Shown here: piece by piece, positions 9,081 through 18,020 of the stretch
Layout: each line of letters begins with the position of its first letter
Numbering within the stretch: position 1 is the stretch's first letter
Assembly: GCF_000373585.1 (NCBI RefSeq)
Contig: NZ_KB891855.1
Span: 1 to 64,000, forward strand
Source: Streptomyces sp. MspMP-M5
GTDB taxonomy: Bacteria; Actinomycetota; Actinomycetes; Streptomycetales; Streptomycetaceae
Direction: 5' to 3'
DNA length: 64,000 nt
Program-made: the position numbers and the translations under genes
Notes under the pieces: generated by a model
Seen by the model: only the letters and a program-made list of their open reading frames with translations
Told to the model about the DNA's origin: nothing
Databases searched by the model: none

Positions 9081-10130
9081 ATGGGCGAGCAGGGTGGCGA
9101 ACGGTCGGGCGACGGTGTGCGGGGCCGGCCCGACGGGTGCCGGGACGCGCTGAGCGCGGCGTACGACACGGCGCTGCTGGATCTGGACGGCGTGGTCTAC
9201 GCGGGCGGAGCGGCCGTCGAGCATGCCGTGGCGTCGCTGACCGCGGCGCACGAGGGCGGCATGCACCTGGCATACGTGACCAACAACGCGTCCCGGACGC
9301 CGCAGGCGGTCGCCGGCCAGCTGGCCGGATTCGGTCTGCCGGCGACCGCGGAGGACGTGATCACCTCCGCGCAGGCGGTGGCCCGGCTGATCTCCGAGCA
9401 GGTGCCGGACGGCGCCCGGGTGCTGGCGGTCGGCGGTGAGGGGCTGCGGGTGGCGCTGCGCGAGCGGGGACTGGTGCCGGTGGCGTCGGTGGACGACGAC
9501 CCGGCGGCGGTGGTCCAGGGCTTCGACCCGTCGCTGGACTGGGAGCAGCTGGCCGAGGCCGCGTACGCGGTGCAGCGCGGGGTGCCGTGGTTCGCCTCCA
9601 ACACCGATCTGACCATCCCCAAGGAGCGCGGGATCGCGCCCGGCAACGGCGCGCTGGTGGAGGTGGTGCGGATCGCCGCCGGCGGGGCGCCGCAGGTCGC
9701 GGGCAAGCCGCAGCCGCCGATGCACCGGGAGACGGTGCTGCGGACCGGTGCGCGGCGGCCGCTGGTGATCGGCGACCGGCTCGACACCGACATCGAGGGC
9801 GCCTGGAACGGCGGTGTGGACTCCCTGCTGGTGCTCACCGGCGTCACCACCCCGGCCGACCTGCTGGCCGCGCCGCCCGCGCACCGGCCGACGTATGTGG
9901 ACGCGGATCTGCGCGGGCTGCTGCGGCCGCAGCCGGAGGTGGCGACCGACGGCGCCGGCTTCCGCTGCGGCGGCTGGCGGGCCGAGGCGGCCGGCGACGA
10001 ACTGCTCCTGGACGGCGCGGGCGCACCGCTGGACGGGCTGCGGGCGCTGTGCGCGGCCGCCTGGACCGCGGCGGGTGAGGGGAGTTGCCCGGCGGACGCG
10101 GCCAAGGCGCTGAGCCTGCTGGGTATGTAA
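9081..10130 (+). CDS. HAD-superfamily (NagD-like) sugar-phosphate phosphatase
   Basis: 349 residues, subfamily IIA HAD hydrolase. Motif I is TALLDLDGVVYAGG (nucleophile and general-acid Asp, near residue 33), motif II is VTNNASRTPQAV, the Lys of motif III is in VAGKPQPPM, and motif IV is IGDRLDTDIEGA. Such proteins dephosphorylate small phosphorylated sugars, nucleotides or glycerol phosphate; the substrate here is not known. The last 80 or so residues are an extra alpha/beta segment beyond the typical NagD core. ATG 9081 follows AGGAGCAGG. A -10-like TAGGGC sits at 9050-9055. Confidence 0.88.
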   Translation: MGEQGGERSGDGVRGRPDGCRDALSAAYDTALLDLDGVVYAGGAAVEHAVASLTAAHEGGMHLAYVTNNASRTPQAVAGQLAGFGLPATAEDVITSAQAVARLISEQVPDGARVLAVGGEGLRVALRERGLVPVASVDDDPAAVVQGFDPSLDWEQLAEAAYAVQRGVPWFASNTDLTIPKERGIAPGNGALVEVVRIAAGGAPQVAGKPQPPMHRETVLRTGARRPLVIGDRLDTDIEGAWNGGVDSLLVLTGVTTPADLLAAPPAHRPTYVDADLRGLLRPQPEVATDGAGFRCGGWRAEAAGDELLLDGAGAPLDGLRALCAAAWTAAGEGSCPADAAKALSLLGM

Positions 10131-10165
10131 CGGCACGTCAGTTATCGGAGTGGGGGAAGCCGTCG

Positions 10166-10189
10166 GGCCCCGCCGGGAGCGGCGGGGCC
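10166..10189. terminator. Bidirectional terminator hairpin
   Basis: A perfect 9-bp GC stem (GGCCCCGCC with GGCGGGGCC) with a 6-base loop lies between the convergent ends of the HAD phosphatase and the siderophore-interacting protein. There is no T run, which is common in Streptomyces. Confidence 0.65.
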
Positions 10190-10211
10190 TCAGGGGGCGG
10201 TGGGGTGCGGC

Positions 10212-11108
10212 TCACTCCTCGCCGGTGGCGGCGGCCGCCGTGGCCGCCGCGGTCAGCTCCGCGATCAGGTCCTCCTCGGTGGCGCCGCGCCGCCAGTAGC
10301 CGGTGAACTTCACCGCGCGGCGGTCGAATCCGCGCTCCCCGACGAGGTGCCGGCGCACCGCCTTGACGGTGCCGGCCTCGCCGGCGATCCAGGCGTACGG
10401 GGTGCCCTCGGGGAGGTCGGCGGCGCGCAGCGCGTCCAGGACGGGCTCGCCGCGGCCGGGCCCGGCGTGTTCCCGGACGAGCCAGCTGACCTCGGTGTCG
10501 GCGAAGGTCGGCAGCGGCCGGCGGTCGTCCTCGTGGCCGATCTCGATCCAGACCTTGGCGACGGTGCCCGGGGAGAGCCAGGCCAGGATGCCGGCGATGG
10601 CCGGGAGGGCGGTCTCGTCACCGGTCAGCAGGATCCAGTCGGTGCCGGGCGGCGGCCGGAAGTCCACCCCGCCGTTGTCCTCGACGGCCGGGGCGAGGAC
10701 GGTCAGCCGGTCGCCGGGCCGGGCCGCGAGCGCCCAGCGGCTGGCCGGGCCCCCGGCCGGCGAGGCCGGGTCGTCGGCGCCGTGCAGTGCGAAGTCCACG
10801 TCGAACTCGCCGAGGTGGGGGCGCTGTTCGCGGATGGTGTAGGAGCGCATCACCGGGCGCTCGGCCGGGTCCTGCGCCCGCCAGGCGGCGTACCAGCCGT
10901 CCCCCGTGTCCTCGAAGACCGGCGCGGTCTGGTGGGGCTGCGGGAGGAACAGTTTGAAGCGCTGGTCCCGGCCGCCGGACGCCAGTTCCGCCAGCCGTTC
11001 GCCGGTGAAGGTGATCCGGACCATGGACGGGCCGAGCCGCCGGGTGCGGGCGACCCGGACGTCGAAGAAGCGGAACGGCGCGGAGGTGGGGGCGGCGGTC
11101 GCGGTCAT
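10212..11108 (-). CDS. Siderophore-interacting flavin reductase (SIP family)
   Basis: 298 residues, ViuB/YqjH-type FAD protein that releases iron from imported ferric siderophores by NAD(P)H-dependent reduction in the cytoplasm. The FAD-binding motif is RSYTIREQRP near residue 92. The nucleotide-binding part holds LTGDETALPAI and AWIAGEAGTVKAVRRHLV, both typical of the SIP C-terminal domain. It follows the substrate-binding lipoprotein by 74 bases on the same strand and so probably shares its iron-box promoter. It may fill the role of DesF in S. coelicolor, but I cannot tell orthology by eye. Confidence 0.93.
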   Translation of the reverse strand: MTATAAPTSAPFRFFDVRVARTRRLGPSMVRITFTGERLAELASGGRDQRFKLFLPQPHQTAPVFEDTGDGWYAAWRAQDPAERPVMRSYTIREQRPHLGEFDVDFALHGADDPASPAGGPASRWALAARPGDRLTVLAPAVEDNGGVDFRPPPGTDWILLTGDETALPAIAGILAWLSPGTVAKVWIEIGHEDDRRPLPTFADTEVSWLVREHAGPGRGEPVLDALRAADLPEGTPYAWIAGEAGTVKAVRRHLVGERGFDRRAVKFTGYWRRGATEEDLIAELTAAATAAAATGEE

Positions 11109-11182
11109 ACGGGAACCTCCCGGGACGGAGAACGGGCTGGGGCGGGCGGGCCGGGCCGGCGGGAAACCGGCCCGGCGGTGCG

Positions 11183-12211
11183 TCAGTTGACCTTCTTCGC
11201 GTGCTCGATGGCCTGGGCGAGCGACTCCAGGAGCGGGGCGGCGCCGGCGTAGGAGAAGCGCGGCTCGCTGGCCCAGGGGGTGATCTGGCCGGCCTTGACG
11301 GCGGGCAGCTTGGCCCAGGACGGCTTGGCGGCCAGGTCCTTGGGCTGGAGGGTGGCGGTCCGGTTGTCCAGCAGGAGCACGTCGGCCTTGTACTTGTCGG
11401 CGTTCTCCCAGCTCAGGCTCTCGAAGTAGCCGCCCTTGTCGAGGTGGTCGGGGACGATCAGGTCCACGCCGAGGGACTTGAAGTACATCAGGTCCGCGTT
11501 AATGCCGGGGTTGGAGGCGTAGAAGAAGTCGGCGGCGCCGGAGCAGGCGAGGACCTTGACGGGGTGGGCGGCGGCGGCCTTGCGCAGGCGGGCCGCGGCC
11601 TTCTCGAAGCGGGCCTTGGCGTCGGTGACCTTCTTGGCCTTCAGGTTCGCGCCGAGCGAGGCGGCGAGCTCCGCGTACCGCCCGATGATCCGGTCCAGCG
11701 GCACCCGGGACGAGGTGATGGCCACCGGCTTGGCCAGCTTGGTGATCTTGTCCTTGCTGTCGTCCGGGACGAACCACAGCGCGCCCGGCTCGTACATGTT
11801 GGTGACCAGCAGATCGGGGGCGAGGCTCGCGTACTTCTCGACGTTGAACTGGTTGTAGGCGTTGCCGAGGATGGTGACCTTGTCGATGTCGAGGTCGCCG
11901 GCCTGCGGGTCGGGCTTGCCGTTCGCCAGCTTGGTGGGGCCGAAGACGCCGGCGATCTGGTCGTCGATGCCGAAGTCGTGCAGGGCCGCGGCGGTGCCGG
12001 TGAAGGCGACGATCCGGTGCGGGGTTTCGGGCAGCGAGACCTTCTGCCCGCGGTCGTCGGTGAAGGACCACGGGCCGCCCTTGCCGCCACCGCTCGCGCC
12101 CGCCGAGCCCTTGCTCCCGCCGCAGGCGGCGAGCAGGGCGCCGATGCCGACGGCGCCGCCCGCGGCCAGGACACCGCGTCGGGACAGGGATACGCTGCGA
12201 GGGGTTCTCAT
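11183..12211 (-). CDS. Iron-siderophore ABC transporter substrate-binding lipoprotein
   Basis: 342 residues, FhuD/FecB-type periplasmic-binding fold. The N-terminus has a twin-arginine-like SLSRRGVLAAGG and a lipobox LLAAC (Cys 30), so it should be an exported lipoprotein anchored outside the membrane. RIVAFTGTAAALHDFG and SLAPDLLVTNMYEP are typical of class III siderophore-binding proteins. ATG 12211 was chosen over an earlier in-frame start because the Tat/lipobox signal then begins at the N-terminus. It diverges from the permease genes, with the iron box at 12299-12317 between them. It may be DesE-like; the ligand is inferred to be a hydroxamate siderophore because the des genes are nearby. 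Confidence 0.92.
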   Translation of the reverse strand: MRTPRSVSLSRRGVLAAGGAVGIGALLAACGGSKGSAGASGGGKGGPWSFTDDRGQKVSLPETPHRIVAFTGTAAALHDFGIDDQIAGVFGPTKLANGKPDPQAGDLDIDKVTILGNAYNQFNVEKYASLAPDLLVTNMYEPGALWFVPDDSKDKITKLAKPVAITSSRVPLDRIIGRYAELAASLGANLKAKKVTDAKARFEKAAARLRKAAAAHPVKVLACSGAADFFYASNPGINADLMYFKSLGVDLIVPDHLDKGGYFESLSWENADKYKADVLLLDNRTATLQPKDLAAKPSWAKLPAVKAGQITPWASEPRFSYAGAAPLLESLAQAIEHAKKVN

Positions 12212-12298
12212 GGCTTCGTGCTTCTCTCTGGAGGCGGATCGCCCCAACGGGCATGGCGGGTGGGCCGGAACCGGAAGGGCCGGTAGATCGACTGCTTG

Positions 12299-12317
12299 TG
12301 AGGGTAGGCTAACCTAA
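12299..12317. promoter_or_regulatory. Iron box in the divergent uptake promoter
   Basis: The 19-mer TGAGGGTAGGCTAACCTAA matches the DtxR/DmdR iron box at most positions. It contains a consensus -10 TAGGCT (12305-12310) on the plus strand, placing the expected transcription start only about 5 bases before the GTG at 12323. The site lies between two divergent uptake operons and could control both. Confidence 0.88.
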
Positions 12318-12322
12318 CCGGT

Positions 12323-13381
12323 GTGTTGGTTGACAGCCCCCCCGTTGACAGTCCGCCCGACGCGGCGACGGCTCCCGGCGCACCCCGACGGCGGCACGCC
12401 GTCCGTGCCGCGGGGCTGACCGCCTCCCTCGCCCTGCTCGCCGTCGTCGCCGTCCTCGGCATCGCCGTCGGCGCCAAACAGATACCCCTCGACGACGTCT
12501 GGCACGGGGTGTTCCACTACTCCGGCTCCGACACCGACGTCGTCATCCGCGATGTGCGGCTGCCCCGCACCCTCCTCGGGCTGCTGGTCGGCGCCGCCCT
12601 CGGCCTCGCCGGCACCGTCATGCAGGCGCTCACCCGCAACCCGCTCGCCGACCCCGGCCTCCTCGGCATCAACGCCGGCGCCTCGGCCGCGGTGGTCTCC
12701 GGCATCAGCTTCTTCGGCGTCACCTCGCTGTCCGGCTATGTGTGGTTCGCCTTCGCCGGCGCCGCCCTCGTCTCGGTCGCCGTCTATGTGCTCGGCGGCA
12801 CCCGCAACGCCACCCCGGTCCGGCTCGCGCTCGCCGGCACCGCGCTGACCGCCGTCCTCACCGGCTACCTCAACGCCGTCAATCTCATGGACTCCGCGGC
12901 GCTGGACCGGATGCGGTTCTGGACGGTCGGCTCGCTGGCCGCCGCCACCATGCCGACGGTGACCCGGATCGCGCCGTTCCTCGTGGCCGGCGCGCTGCTC
13001 GCGCTGCTGCTCGCCCGTCCGCTCAACGCCGTCGCGCTCGGCGACGACCAGGCCCGCGCCCTGGGCGCCCGGCTGACCCGCACCCGGGTGCTGGCCATGC
13101 TCGCGGTCACCCTGCTGTGCGGCGGTGCCACCGCGGTCTGCGGCCCGATCGTCTACGTCGGCCTGATGGTGCCGCACGCGGTGCGCGCCCTCACCGGGCC
13201 GGACCTGCGCTGGATCCTGCCGTACTCGGCGGTGCTCTCGCCGGTGCTGCTGGTCGGCGCGGACGTGCTCGGACGGGTGGTGGCCCGGCCCGGCGAACTC
13301 CAGGTCGGCATCGTCACCGCGGTCGTCGGCGGCCCGGTCTTCATCTACCTCGTCCGGCGCCGGCGGATGGCCCAACTGTGA
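12323..13381 (+). CDS. FecCD-family iron-siderophore permease, first subunit
   Basis: 352 residues with about nine or ten hydrophobic segments. VIRDVRLPRTLLGLLVGAAL, GTVMQALTRNPLADPGLLGI and GPIVYVGLMVPHAVRALTGP are signature FecCD blocks; the last includes the loop that contacts the ATPase. GTG 12323 lies only 6 bases after the iron box, so the transcript is nearly leaderless. It forms an importer with the next two genes and, most likely, the divergent lipoprotein. Confidence 0.93.
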   Translation: MLVDSPPVDSPPDAATAPGAPRRRHAVRAAGLTASLALLAVVAVLGIAVGAKQIPLDDVWHGVFHYSGSDTDVVIRDVRLPRTLLGLLVGAALGLAGTVMQALTRNPLADPGLLGINAGASAAVVSGISFFGVTSLSGYVWFAFAGAALVSVAVYVLGGTRNATPVRLALAGTALTAVLTGYLNAVNLMDSAALDRMRFWTVGSLAAATMPTVTRIAPFLVAGALLALLLARPLNAVALGDDQARALGARLTRTRVLAMLAVTLLCGGATAVCGPIVYVGLMVPHAVRALTGPDLRWILPYSAVLSPVLLVGADVLGRVVARPGELQVGIVTAVVGGPVFIYLVRRRRMAQL

Positions 13382-13470
13382 ACGGACGGGACGGACATGA
13401 CGCACGTGACGGACGCGATGAAGGTGACGGGCGCGGCGGGCCGGGCGAGCGACGCGAACGAGGAGAGGCA

Positions 13471-14580
13471 GTGAACGCGACAGTGAAGCCCGGAAAGGCC
13501 GGACCGGCGGGGCAGGCCGCAAAGGCCGGGAAGCCGGAGCGGCCGCGGCGGACCCGCACGGTGCGGACCGCGGGCGGCCTCTCGCTCCGGCTGGACCTGC
13601 GCGCCGTCCTGGCCGGCGCGCTGCTGCTGGCCGTCGCCGCGGCCGCCGCGGTCGCCCTGATCGGCTCCGGCGACTTCCCGATGACCCCCTCGGAGGTGCT
13701 CGCCACCCTGACCGGCGGCGGCACCACCGGCCAGGAGTTCATCGTGCACGAACTGCGGCTGCCGCGGGTGCTGGTGGGGCTGCTGGTCGGCGCCGCCTTC
13801 GGGCTCGGCGGCGCGGTCTTCCAGGCCGTCTCCCGCAACCCGCTGGGCAGCCCGGACATGCTCGGCCTCTCCCAGGGCTCCTCGGTCGGCGCGCTGGTCG
13901 TGATCGTGTGGTTCCACGGCGCGCCCTTCGCGGTGGCCGTCGGAGCCGTCGTCGGCGGGGTGGCCACCGGTGTGGCCATCTTCCTGCTCGCCTGGAAGCG
14001 CGGCGTCCACGGCTACCGCTTCATCCTCGTCGGCATCGGCGCCGCCGCCATGCTCTACGCCGTGGTGCTCTACCTCCTGACGAAGTCCACCATCTACGAC
14101 GCGGCCCGGGCCACCACCTGGATGACCGGTTCGCTCAGCGGCCGCGACTGGAGCCAGGTCGGGCCGCTGGCCGCGGTCTGCGCGGTGCTGGTCCCGGTGG
14201 TGCTGCTGTGCGCGCGGCCGCTGCGGATGCTGGAGATGGGCGACGACGCGGCCGCCGCGCTGGGCGTGCGGACCGAACGCGTCCGGATCACCGCCCTGTT
14301 GGCCGCCGTCGTCCTCGTCGCCGCCGGCACCGCCGCGGCCGGCCCGATCGCCTTCGTCGCCCTCACCGCGCCCCAGCTCGCCCGCCGGCTGACCCGTTCA
14401 CCCGGCCCCAACCTGCTGCCCGCCGCCCTGATGGGCGCCGCCCTGCTGGTCGGCGCTGACTGGGCCGCCCAGCGGCTCTTCGGCGCCGACCAGCTGCCGG
14501 TCGGCGTGGTGACCGGCGTCCTCGGCGGCGGCTACCTGCTGTGGCTGCTGGTCGTCGAGCGCAGGGCGGGCCGGGTGTGA
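13471..14580 (+). CDS. FecCD-family iron-siderophore permease, second subunit
   Basis: 369 residues. A hydrophilic, Lys/Pro/Ala-rich N-terminus of about 40 residues precedes the membrane part. FecCD blocks are VHELRLPRVLVGLLVGAAFG, GAVFQAVSRNPLGSPDMLG and GPIAFVALTAPQLARRLTRS. GTG 13471 has AGGAGAGG just upstream. It follows the first permease by 89 bases, part of which is low-complexity GAC-rich sequence. Confidence 0.92.
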   Translation: MNATVKPGKAGPAGQAAKAGKPERPRRTRTVRTAGGLSLRLDLRAVLAGALLLAVAAAAAVALIGSGDFPMTPSEVLATLTGGGTTGQEFIVHELRLPRVLVGLLVGAAFGLGGAVFQAVSRNPLGSPDMLGLSQGSSVGALVVIVWFHGAPFAVAVGAVVGGVATGVAIFLLAWKRGVHGYRFILVGIGAAAMLYAVVLYLLTKSTIYDAARATTWMTGSLSGRDWSQVGPLAAVCAVLVPVVLLCARPLRMLEMGDDAAAALGVRTERVRITALLAAVVLVAAGTAAAGPIAFVALTAPQLARRLTRSPGPNLLPAALMGAALLVGADWAAQRLFGADQLPVGVVTGVLGGGYLLWLLVVERRAGRV

Positions 14581-14659
14581 ACAGCCGACCGCCCGCCACC
14601 GCGCCTCCCGGAGCCCCCACCGGCGACCCGACCACCCCGACCACCCCAGGAGCCACCCA

Positions 14660-15484
14660 GTGAGCCGTCTGACGGCCGAGAACCTCACCCTCGCCTACGA
14701 CCAGCGGACCATCGCCGAGAACCTCACGGTCGCCATCCCCGACCACTCCTTCACCGTCATCGTCGGCCCCAACGCCTGCGGCAAGTCCACGCTGCTGCGC
14801 GCCCTGTCGCGGATGCTCAAGCCGGCCGCCGGCGCGGTCCTGCTCGACGGGCAGCGGATCTCCTCGCTGCCGGCCAAGCAGGTCGCCCGCACCCTGGGCC
14901 TGCTGCCGCAGTCCTCGGTCGCCCCGGACGGCATCACCGTCGCCGACCTCGTCGCCCGCGGCCGCTACCCGCACCAGGGACTGCTGCGCCAGTGGTCGGC
15001 CGAGGACGAGCGGATCGTCCAGGAGTCGATGGCCGCGACCGGCGTGGCCGCGCTGGCCGACCGCTACGTCGACGAACTCTCCGGCGGACAGCGGCAGCGG
15101 GTCTGGATCGCCATGGCCCTGGCCCAGCAGACGCCGCTGTTCCTCCTCGACGAGCCGACCACCTACCTCGACATCCAGCACCAGATCGAGGTCCTGGACC
15201 TGTGCGCCACCCTCCACGAGGAGCAGGGCCGCACCCTGGTCGCGGTGCTGCACGACCTCAACCAGGCGGCCCGCTACGCCACCCATCTGATCGCCATGAA
15301 GAACGGCGCGGTGGTCGCCGAGGGCGCGCCGTCGGAGATCGTCACCGCCGAACTGGTGGGCCGGGTCTTCGGCATCGACTGCCGGATCATCGACGACCCC
15401 GAGACCGGCACCCCGCTGGTCGTCCCGGCCGCCCGCCGGCCCCGGGAGGCCGCCGCGGCGGCGTCGGCTACAGCAGCGTCCTGA
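14660..15484 (+). CDS. Iron-siderophore ABC transporter ATP-binding protein
   Basis: 274 residues, FecE/FhuC type. Walker A is GPNACGKST (residues 37-45), the signature is LSGGQRQRVWIAMALAQ, Walker B is LFLLDEPTTYLD and the switch His is in AVLHDLNQAARYA. It powers import with the two permeases upstream. GTG 14660 is preceded by AGGAG. Its last 17 bases overlap the convergent SCP2-like gene. Confidence 0.95.
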   Translation: MSRLTAENLTLAYDQRTIAENLTVAIPDHSFTVIVGPNACGKSTLLRALSRMLKPAAGAVLLDGQRISSLPAKQVARTLGLLPQSSVAPDGITVADLVARGRYPHQGLLRQWSAEDERIVQESMAATGVAALADRYVDELSGGQRQRVWIAMALAQQTPLFLLDEPTTYLDIQHQIEVLDLCATLHEEQGRTLVAVLHDLNQAARYATHLIAMKNGAVVAEGAPSEIVTAELVGRVFGIDCRIIDDPETGTPLVVPAARRPREAAAAASATAAS

Positions 15485-15815
15485 GCCGCATCAGGTCGCG
15501 CAGCCCGGCCTCCAGCCGCACCCGGCCGCTGCCCCAGGCCCGGGCGAAGTTGAGCCGGCCGTCCACCAGCGCGACCAGGTCGTCGCCGGACATCGTCAGC
15601 CGGATCTCGGCCTTCTCCGGCGGCGGCCCGGCGACGCAGGTCACGTCCCGCAGGCCGCCGTCGGCCAGCCGCCCGACGAAGGTGGTGTCCAGGTCGGTGA
15701 TCCGGCAGCTGACGGAGCGGTCGAGCGCGGCGGCGCTGCGCACCCCGCCGTCCGCCGAGGAAAGGTTGTGGGCCAGCCGTTCGAGCGCGGCGCGGCACTG
15801 GTCGAGAGTTGCCAT
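15468..15815 (-). CDS. SCP2-like sterol/lipid-binding domain protein
   Basis: 115 residues. The C-terminal half (AEIRLTMSGDDLVALVDGRL, then NFARAWGSGRVRLEAGLRDL) matches the SCP2 sterol-carrier fold, a small lipid-binding domain. Its ligand in Streptomyces is not known to me. The 3' end overlaps the siderophore ATPase gene tail to tail by 17 bases. A TATCGT -10-like element 9 bases before the ATG suggests a leaderless mRNA. Confidence 0.85.
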   Translation of the reverse strand: MATLDQCRAALERLAHNLSSADGGVRSAAALDRSVSCRITDLDTTFVGRLADGGLRDVTCVAGPPPEKAEIRLTMSGDDLVALVDGRLNFARAWGSGRVRLEAGLRDLMRLRTLL

Positions 15816-15823
15816 CGGGCCCG

Positions 15824-15872
15824 ACGATACGCCAGGTCACGGACGGCCGGGGGCGCACGACCGAGGTAGCGT
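15824..15872. promoter_or_regulatory. Two divergent, nearly leaderless promoters
   Basis: TATCGT read on the minus strand (15824-15829) lies 9 bases before the SCP2-like ATG. TAGCGT on the plus strand (15867-15872) lies 7 bases before the ATG at 15880. Both spacings place transcription starts at or next to the start codon, a common arrangement in Streptomyces. No -35 is clear. Confidence 0.5.
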
Positions 15873-15879
15873 CGGGGGC

Positions 15880-16233
15880 ATGGCAGACCCCATGAACGGC
15901 CCGGAGCCGGCCCCGGCCGCGCAGCAGGCCACCGAGGCCCCCGAGGCGTCTGACGCCCCCGAGGCGCCCGCATCCGCGGAGCCCGCCGAGCCCGCCGGCC
16001 CGCGGCCGCTCGGGGTGGCCGCGGCCCCCACCGGCCAGGCCGCGGTCGACGCCGTCCTGCGGCGGCTGGCCGAAGCCGACCACCTCCCGGTGAGCGGCCA
16101 CCTGGACATGTACGAGGATGTCCACCGTGGGCTGCGCGACGTGCTGGCCTCCCTCGACCAGCACCCCGGGCCGCCCGCCCCGTCCCCGACGCACGATCCG
16201 GCCGGCCCGGCCGGCCCGAACGGTAGGAGCTGA
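15880..16233 (+). CDS. Small Ala/Pro/Glu-rich protein upstream of tlyA
   Basis: 117 residues. The first 50 or so are low-complexity (Ala, Pro, Glu repeats). The conserved-looking part is AAVDAVLRRLAEADHLPVSG and VHRGLRDVLASLDQ, which I recognise as the short helical protein usually found before tlyA in Streptomyces. Its function is unknown. It ends 7 bases before tlyA and is probably co-transcribed. Confidence 0.8.
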   Translation: MADPMNGPEPAPAAQQATEAPEASDAPEAPASAEPAEPAGPRPLGVAAAPTGQAAVDAVLRRLAEADHLPVSGHLDMYEDVHRGLRDVLASLDQHPGPPAPSPTHDPAGPAGPNGRS

Positions 16234-16240
16234 ACCACAG

Positions 16241-17056
16241 GTGGCAGGAGTGGCACGACGCCGTCTCGACGCGGAGCTGGTGCGCCGCAAGCTGGCCCGC
16301 TCGCGGGAGCACGCGAGCCAGCTGATCGCCGCGGGCCGGGTGACCGTCGGCGGGGCGACCGCGACCAAGCCGGCCACCCAGGTGGAGACCAGCGCGGCCG
16401 TGGTCGTCCGCGAGGACGAGAGCGACCCGGACTACGTCTCGCGCGGCGGCCACAAGCTCGCCGGGGCGCTGGCCGCCTTCGTCCCGCGCGGGCTGCGCGT
16501 CGAAGGCCGCCGCGCCCTGGACGCGGGCGCCTCCACCGGCGGCTTCACCGACGTCCTGCTGCGCGCCGGCGCCGGCCATGTCGTCGCCGTGGACGTCGGC
16601 TACGGACAGCTCGCCTGGCAGCTGCAGAGCGACGAGCGGGTCACCGTCAAGGACCGCACCAACGTCCGCGAACTGACCCTGGATCAGATCGACGACCGGC
16701 CCGTCGACCTCGTCGTCGGCGACCTCTCCTTCATCCCGCTGGGCCTGGTGCTGCCCGCGCTGGTCCGCTGCGCGGCGCCCGACGCCGACCTGGTGCTGAT
16801 GGTCAAGCCGCAGTTCGAGGTCGGCAAGGAGCGGCTGGGCAGCGGCGGGGTGGTGCGCAGCGCCGCGCTGCGGGCCGAGGCGGTGCGCGGCGTCGCGGAC
16901 CGCGCGGCCGGGCTGGGGCTGGGCGTCCTCGGCGTGACCGCCAGCCCGCTGCCCGGTCCCTCGGGAAACGTCGAGTACTTTCTGTGGCTGCGCGCCGGGG
17001 CGCCTGCACTCGACCCGGCGGATGTCGACCGTGCAGTGGCGGAGGGGCCCAGTTGA
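16241..17056 (+). CDS. tlyA: TlyA family rRNA methyltransferase
   Basis: 271 residues. An N-terminal S4 RNA-binding domain (about 1-60, RRLDAELVRRKLARSREHA) is followed by an FtsJ-like Rossmann methyltransferase. The SAM motif is RALDAGASTGGFTDVLL, with DLVVGDLSFIPLG and MVKPQFEVGKE as later catalytic blocks. TlyA proteins 2'-O-methylate 16S and/or 23S rRNA and affect capreomycin sensitivity in mycobacteria. GTG 16241 follows AGGAG by 11 bases; a second in-frame GTG lies at 16250. Its stop overlaps the nadK start by 4 bases. Confidence 0.93.
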   Translation: MAGVARRRLDAELVRRKLARSREHASQLIAAGRVTVGGATATKPATQVETSAAVVVREDESDPDYVSRGGHKLAGALAAFVPRGLRVEGRRALDAGASTGGFTDVLLRAGAGHVVAVDVGYGQLAWQLQSDERVTVKDRTNVRELTLDQIDDRPVDLVVGDLSFIPLGLVLPALVRCAAPDADLVLMVKPQFEVGKERLGSGGVVRSAALRAEAVRGVADRAAGLGLGVLGVTASPLPGPSGNVEYFLWLRAGAPALDPADVDRAVAEGPS

Positions 17057-17994
17057 CCACTACCCAGGCAGTTGAAGGCAGCGCGGCACAGCAGGACGGC
17101 CGCACCGGGCGGACGGTGTTCCTGCTCGCGCACACCGGCCGTCCGGCGGCCGTCCGCAGCGCCGAACTCGTCGTCCAGGGACTGCTGCGCAGCGGGATCG
17201 GGGTGCGGGTGCTGGCCGAGGAGGCCGCGGACCTGCCGCTGCCGGCCTCGGTCGAGCGCGTGGAGTCCGAGCCGTGCGCGGCCGAGGGCTGCGAACTGCT
17301 CGTCGTCCTCGGCGGGGACGGCACGCTGCTGCGCGGCGCGGACTTCGCCCGGACGTCCGGGGTGCCGATGCTGGGCGTCAACCTCGGCCGGGTCGGCTTC
17401 CTCGCCGAGGCCGAGCGCGACGACCTCGACAAGGTCGTCGACCGCGTCGTCACCCGCTCCTACGAGGTCGAGGAGCGGATGACCCTCGACGTCCTGGTGC
17501 GCAACAACGGCGCCGTGGTGCACACCGACTGGGCGCTCAACGAGGCGTCCGTGGAGAAGGCCGCCCGCGAGCGGATGCTGGAGGTCGTCACCGAGGTGGA
17601 CGGCCGGCCGGTCTCCCGCTTCGGCGGCGACGGTGTGGTCTGCGCGACCCCGACCGGCTCCACCGCCTACGCCTTCTCGGCCGGCGGCCCGGTCGTCTGG
17701 CCGGAGGTCGAAGCGCTGCTGATGGTCCCGATCAGCGCCCATGCGCTGTTCGCCAAGCCGCTGGTCACCTCGCCGGCCTCGGTGCTGGCCGTCGAGGTCC
17801 AGCCCAAGACGCCGCACGGGGTGCTGTGGTGCGACGGCCGGCGCAGCGTCGAGCTGCCCGCCGGGGCCCGCGTCGAGGTCCGCCGCGGCGCCGTCCCGGT
17901 CCGCCTGGCCCGGCTGCACCACGCCTCCTTCACCGACCGGCTGGTCGCCAAGTTCGCCCTCCCGGTGGCCGGCTGGCGGGGCGCGCCCCACTAA
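17053..17994 (+). CDS. nadK: NAD kinase
   Basis: 313 residues. It phosphorylates NAD to NADP in the cytosol. The kinase motif LGGDGTLLRGA lies at about residues 86-96, followed by the NEAS block and TPTGSTAYAFSAGGPVV. The TTG at 17053 overlaps the tlyA stop (TTGA) and has GGAGG upstream, so translation is coupled. The order tlyA-nadK-recN is conserved in actinobacteria (Rv1694-Rv1696 in M. tuberculosis), but here a protease gene on the other strand separates nadK from recN. Confidence 0.95.
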   Translation: MTTTQAVEGSAAQQDGRTGRTVFLLAHTGRPAAVRSAELVVQGLLRSGIGVRVLAEEAADLPLPASVERVESEPCAAEGCELLVVLGGDGTLLRGADFARTSGVPMLGVNLGRVGFLAEAERDDLDKVVDRVVTRSYEVEERMTLDVLVRNNGAVVHTDWALNEASVEKAARERMLEVVTEVDGRPVSRFGGDGVVCATPTGSTAYAFSAGGPVVWPEVEALLMVPISAHALFAKPLVTSPASVLAVEVQPKTPHGVLWCDGRRSVELPAGARVEVRRGAVPVRLARLHHASFTDRLVAKFALPVAGWRGAPH

Positions 17995-18020
17995 TCCGAC
18001 GGGCCGCGCGGCGGCGCCCG

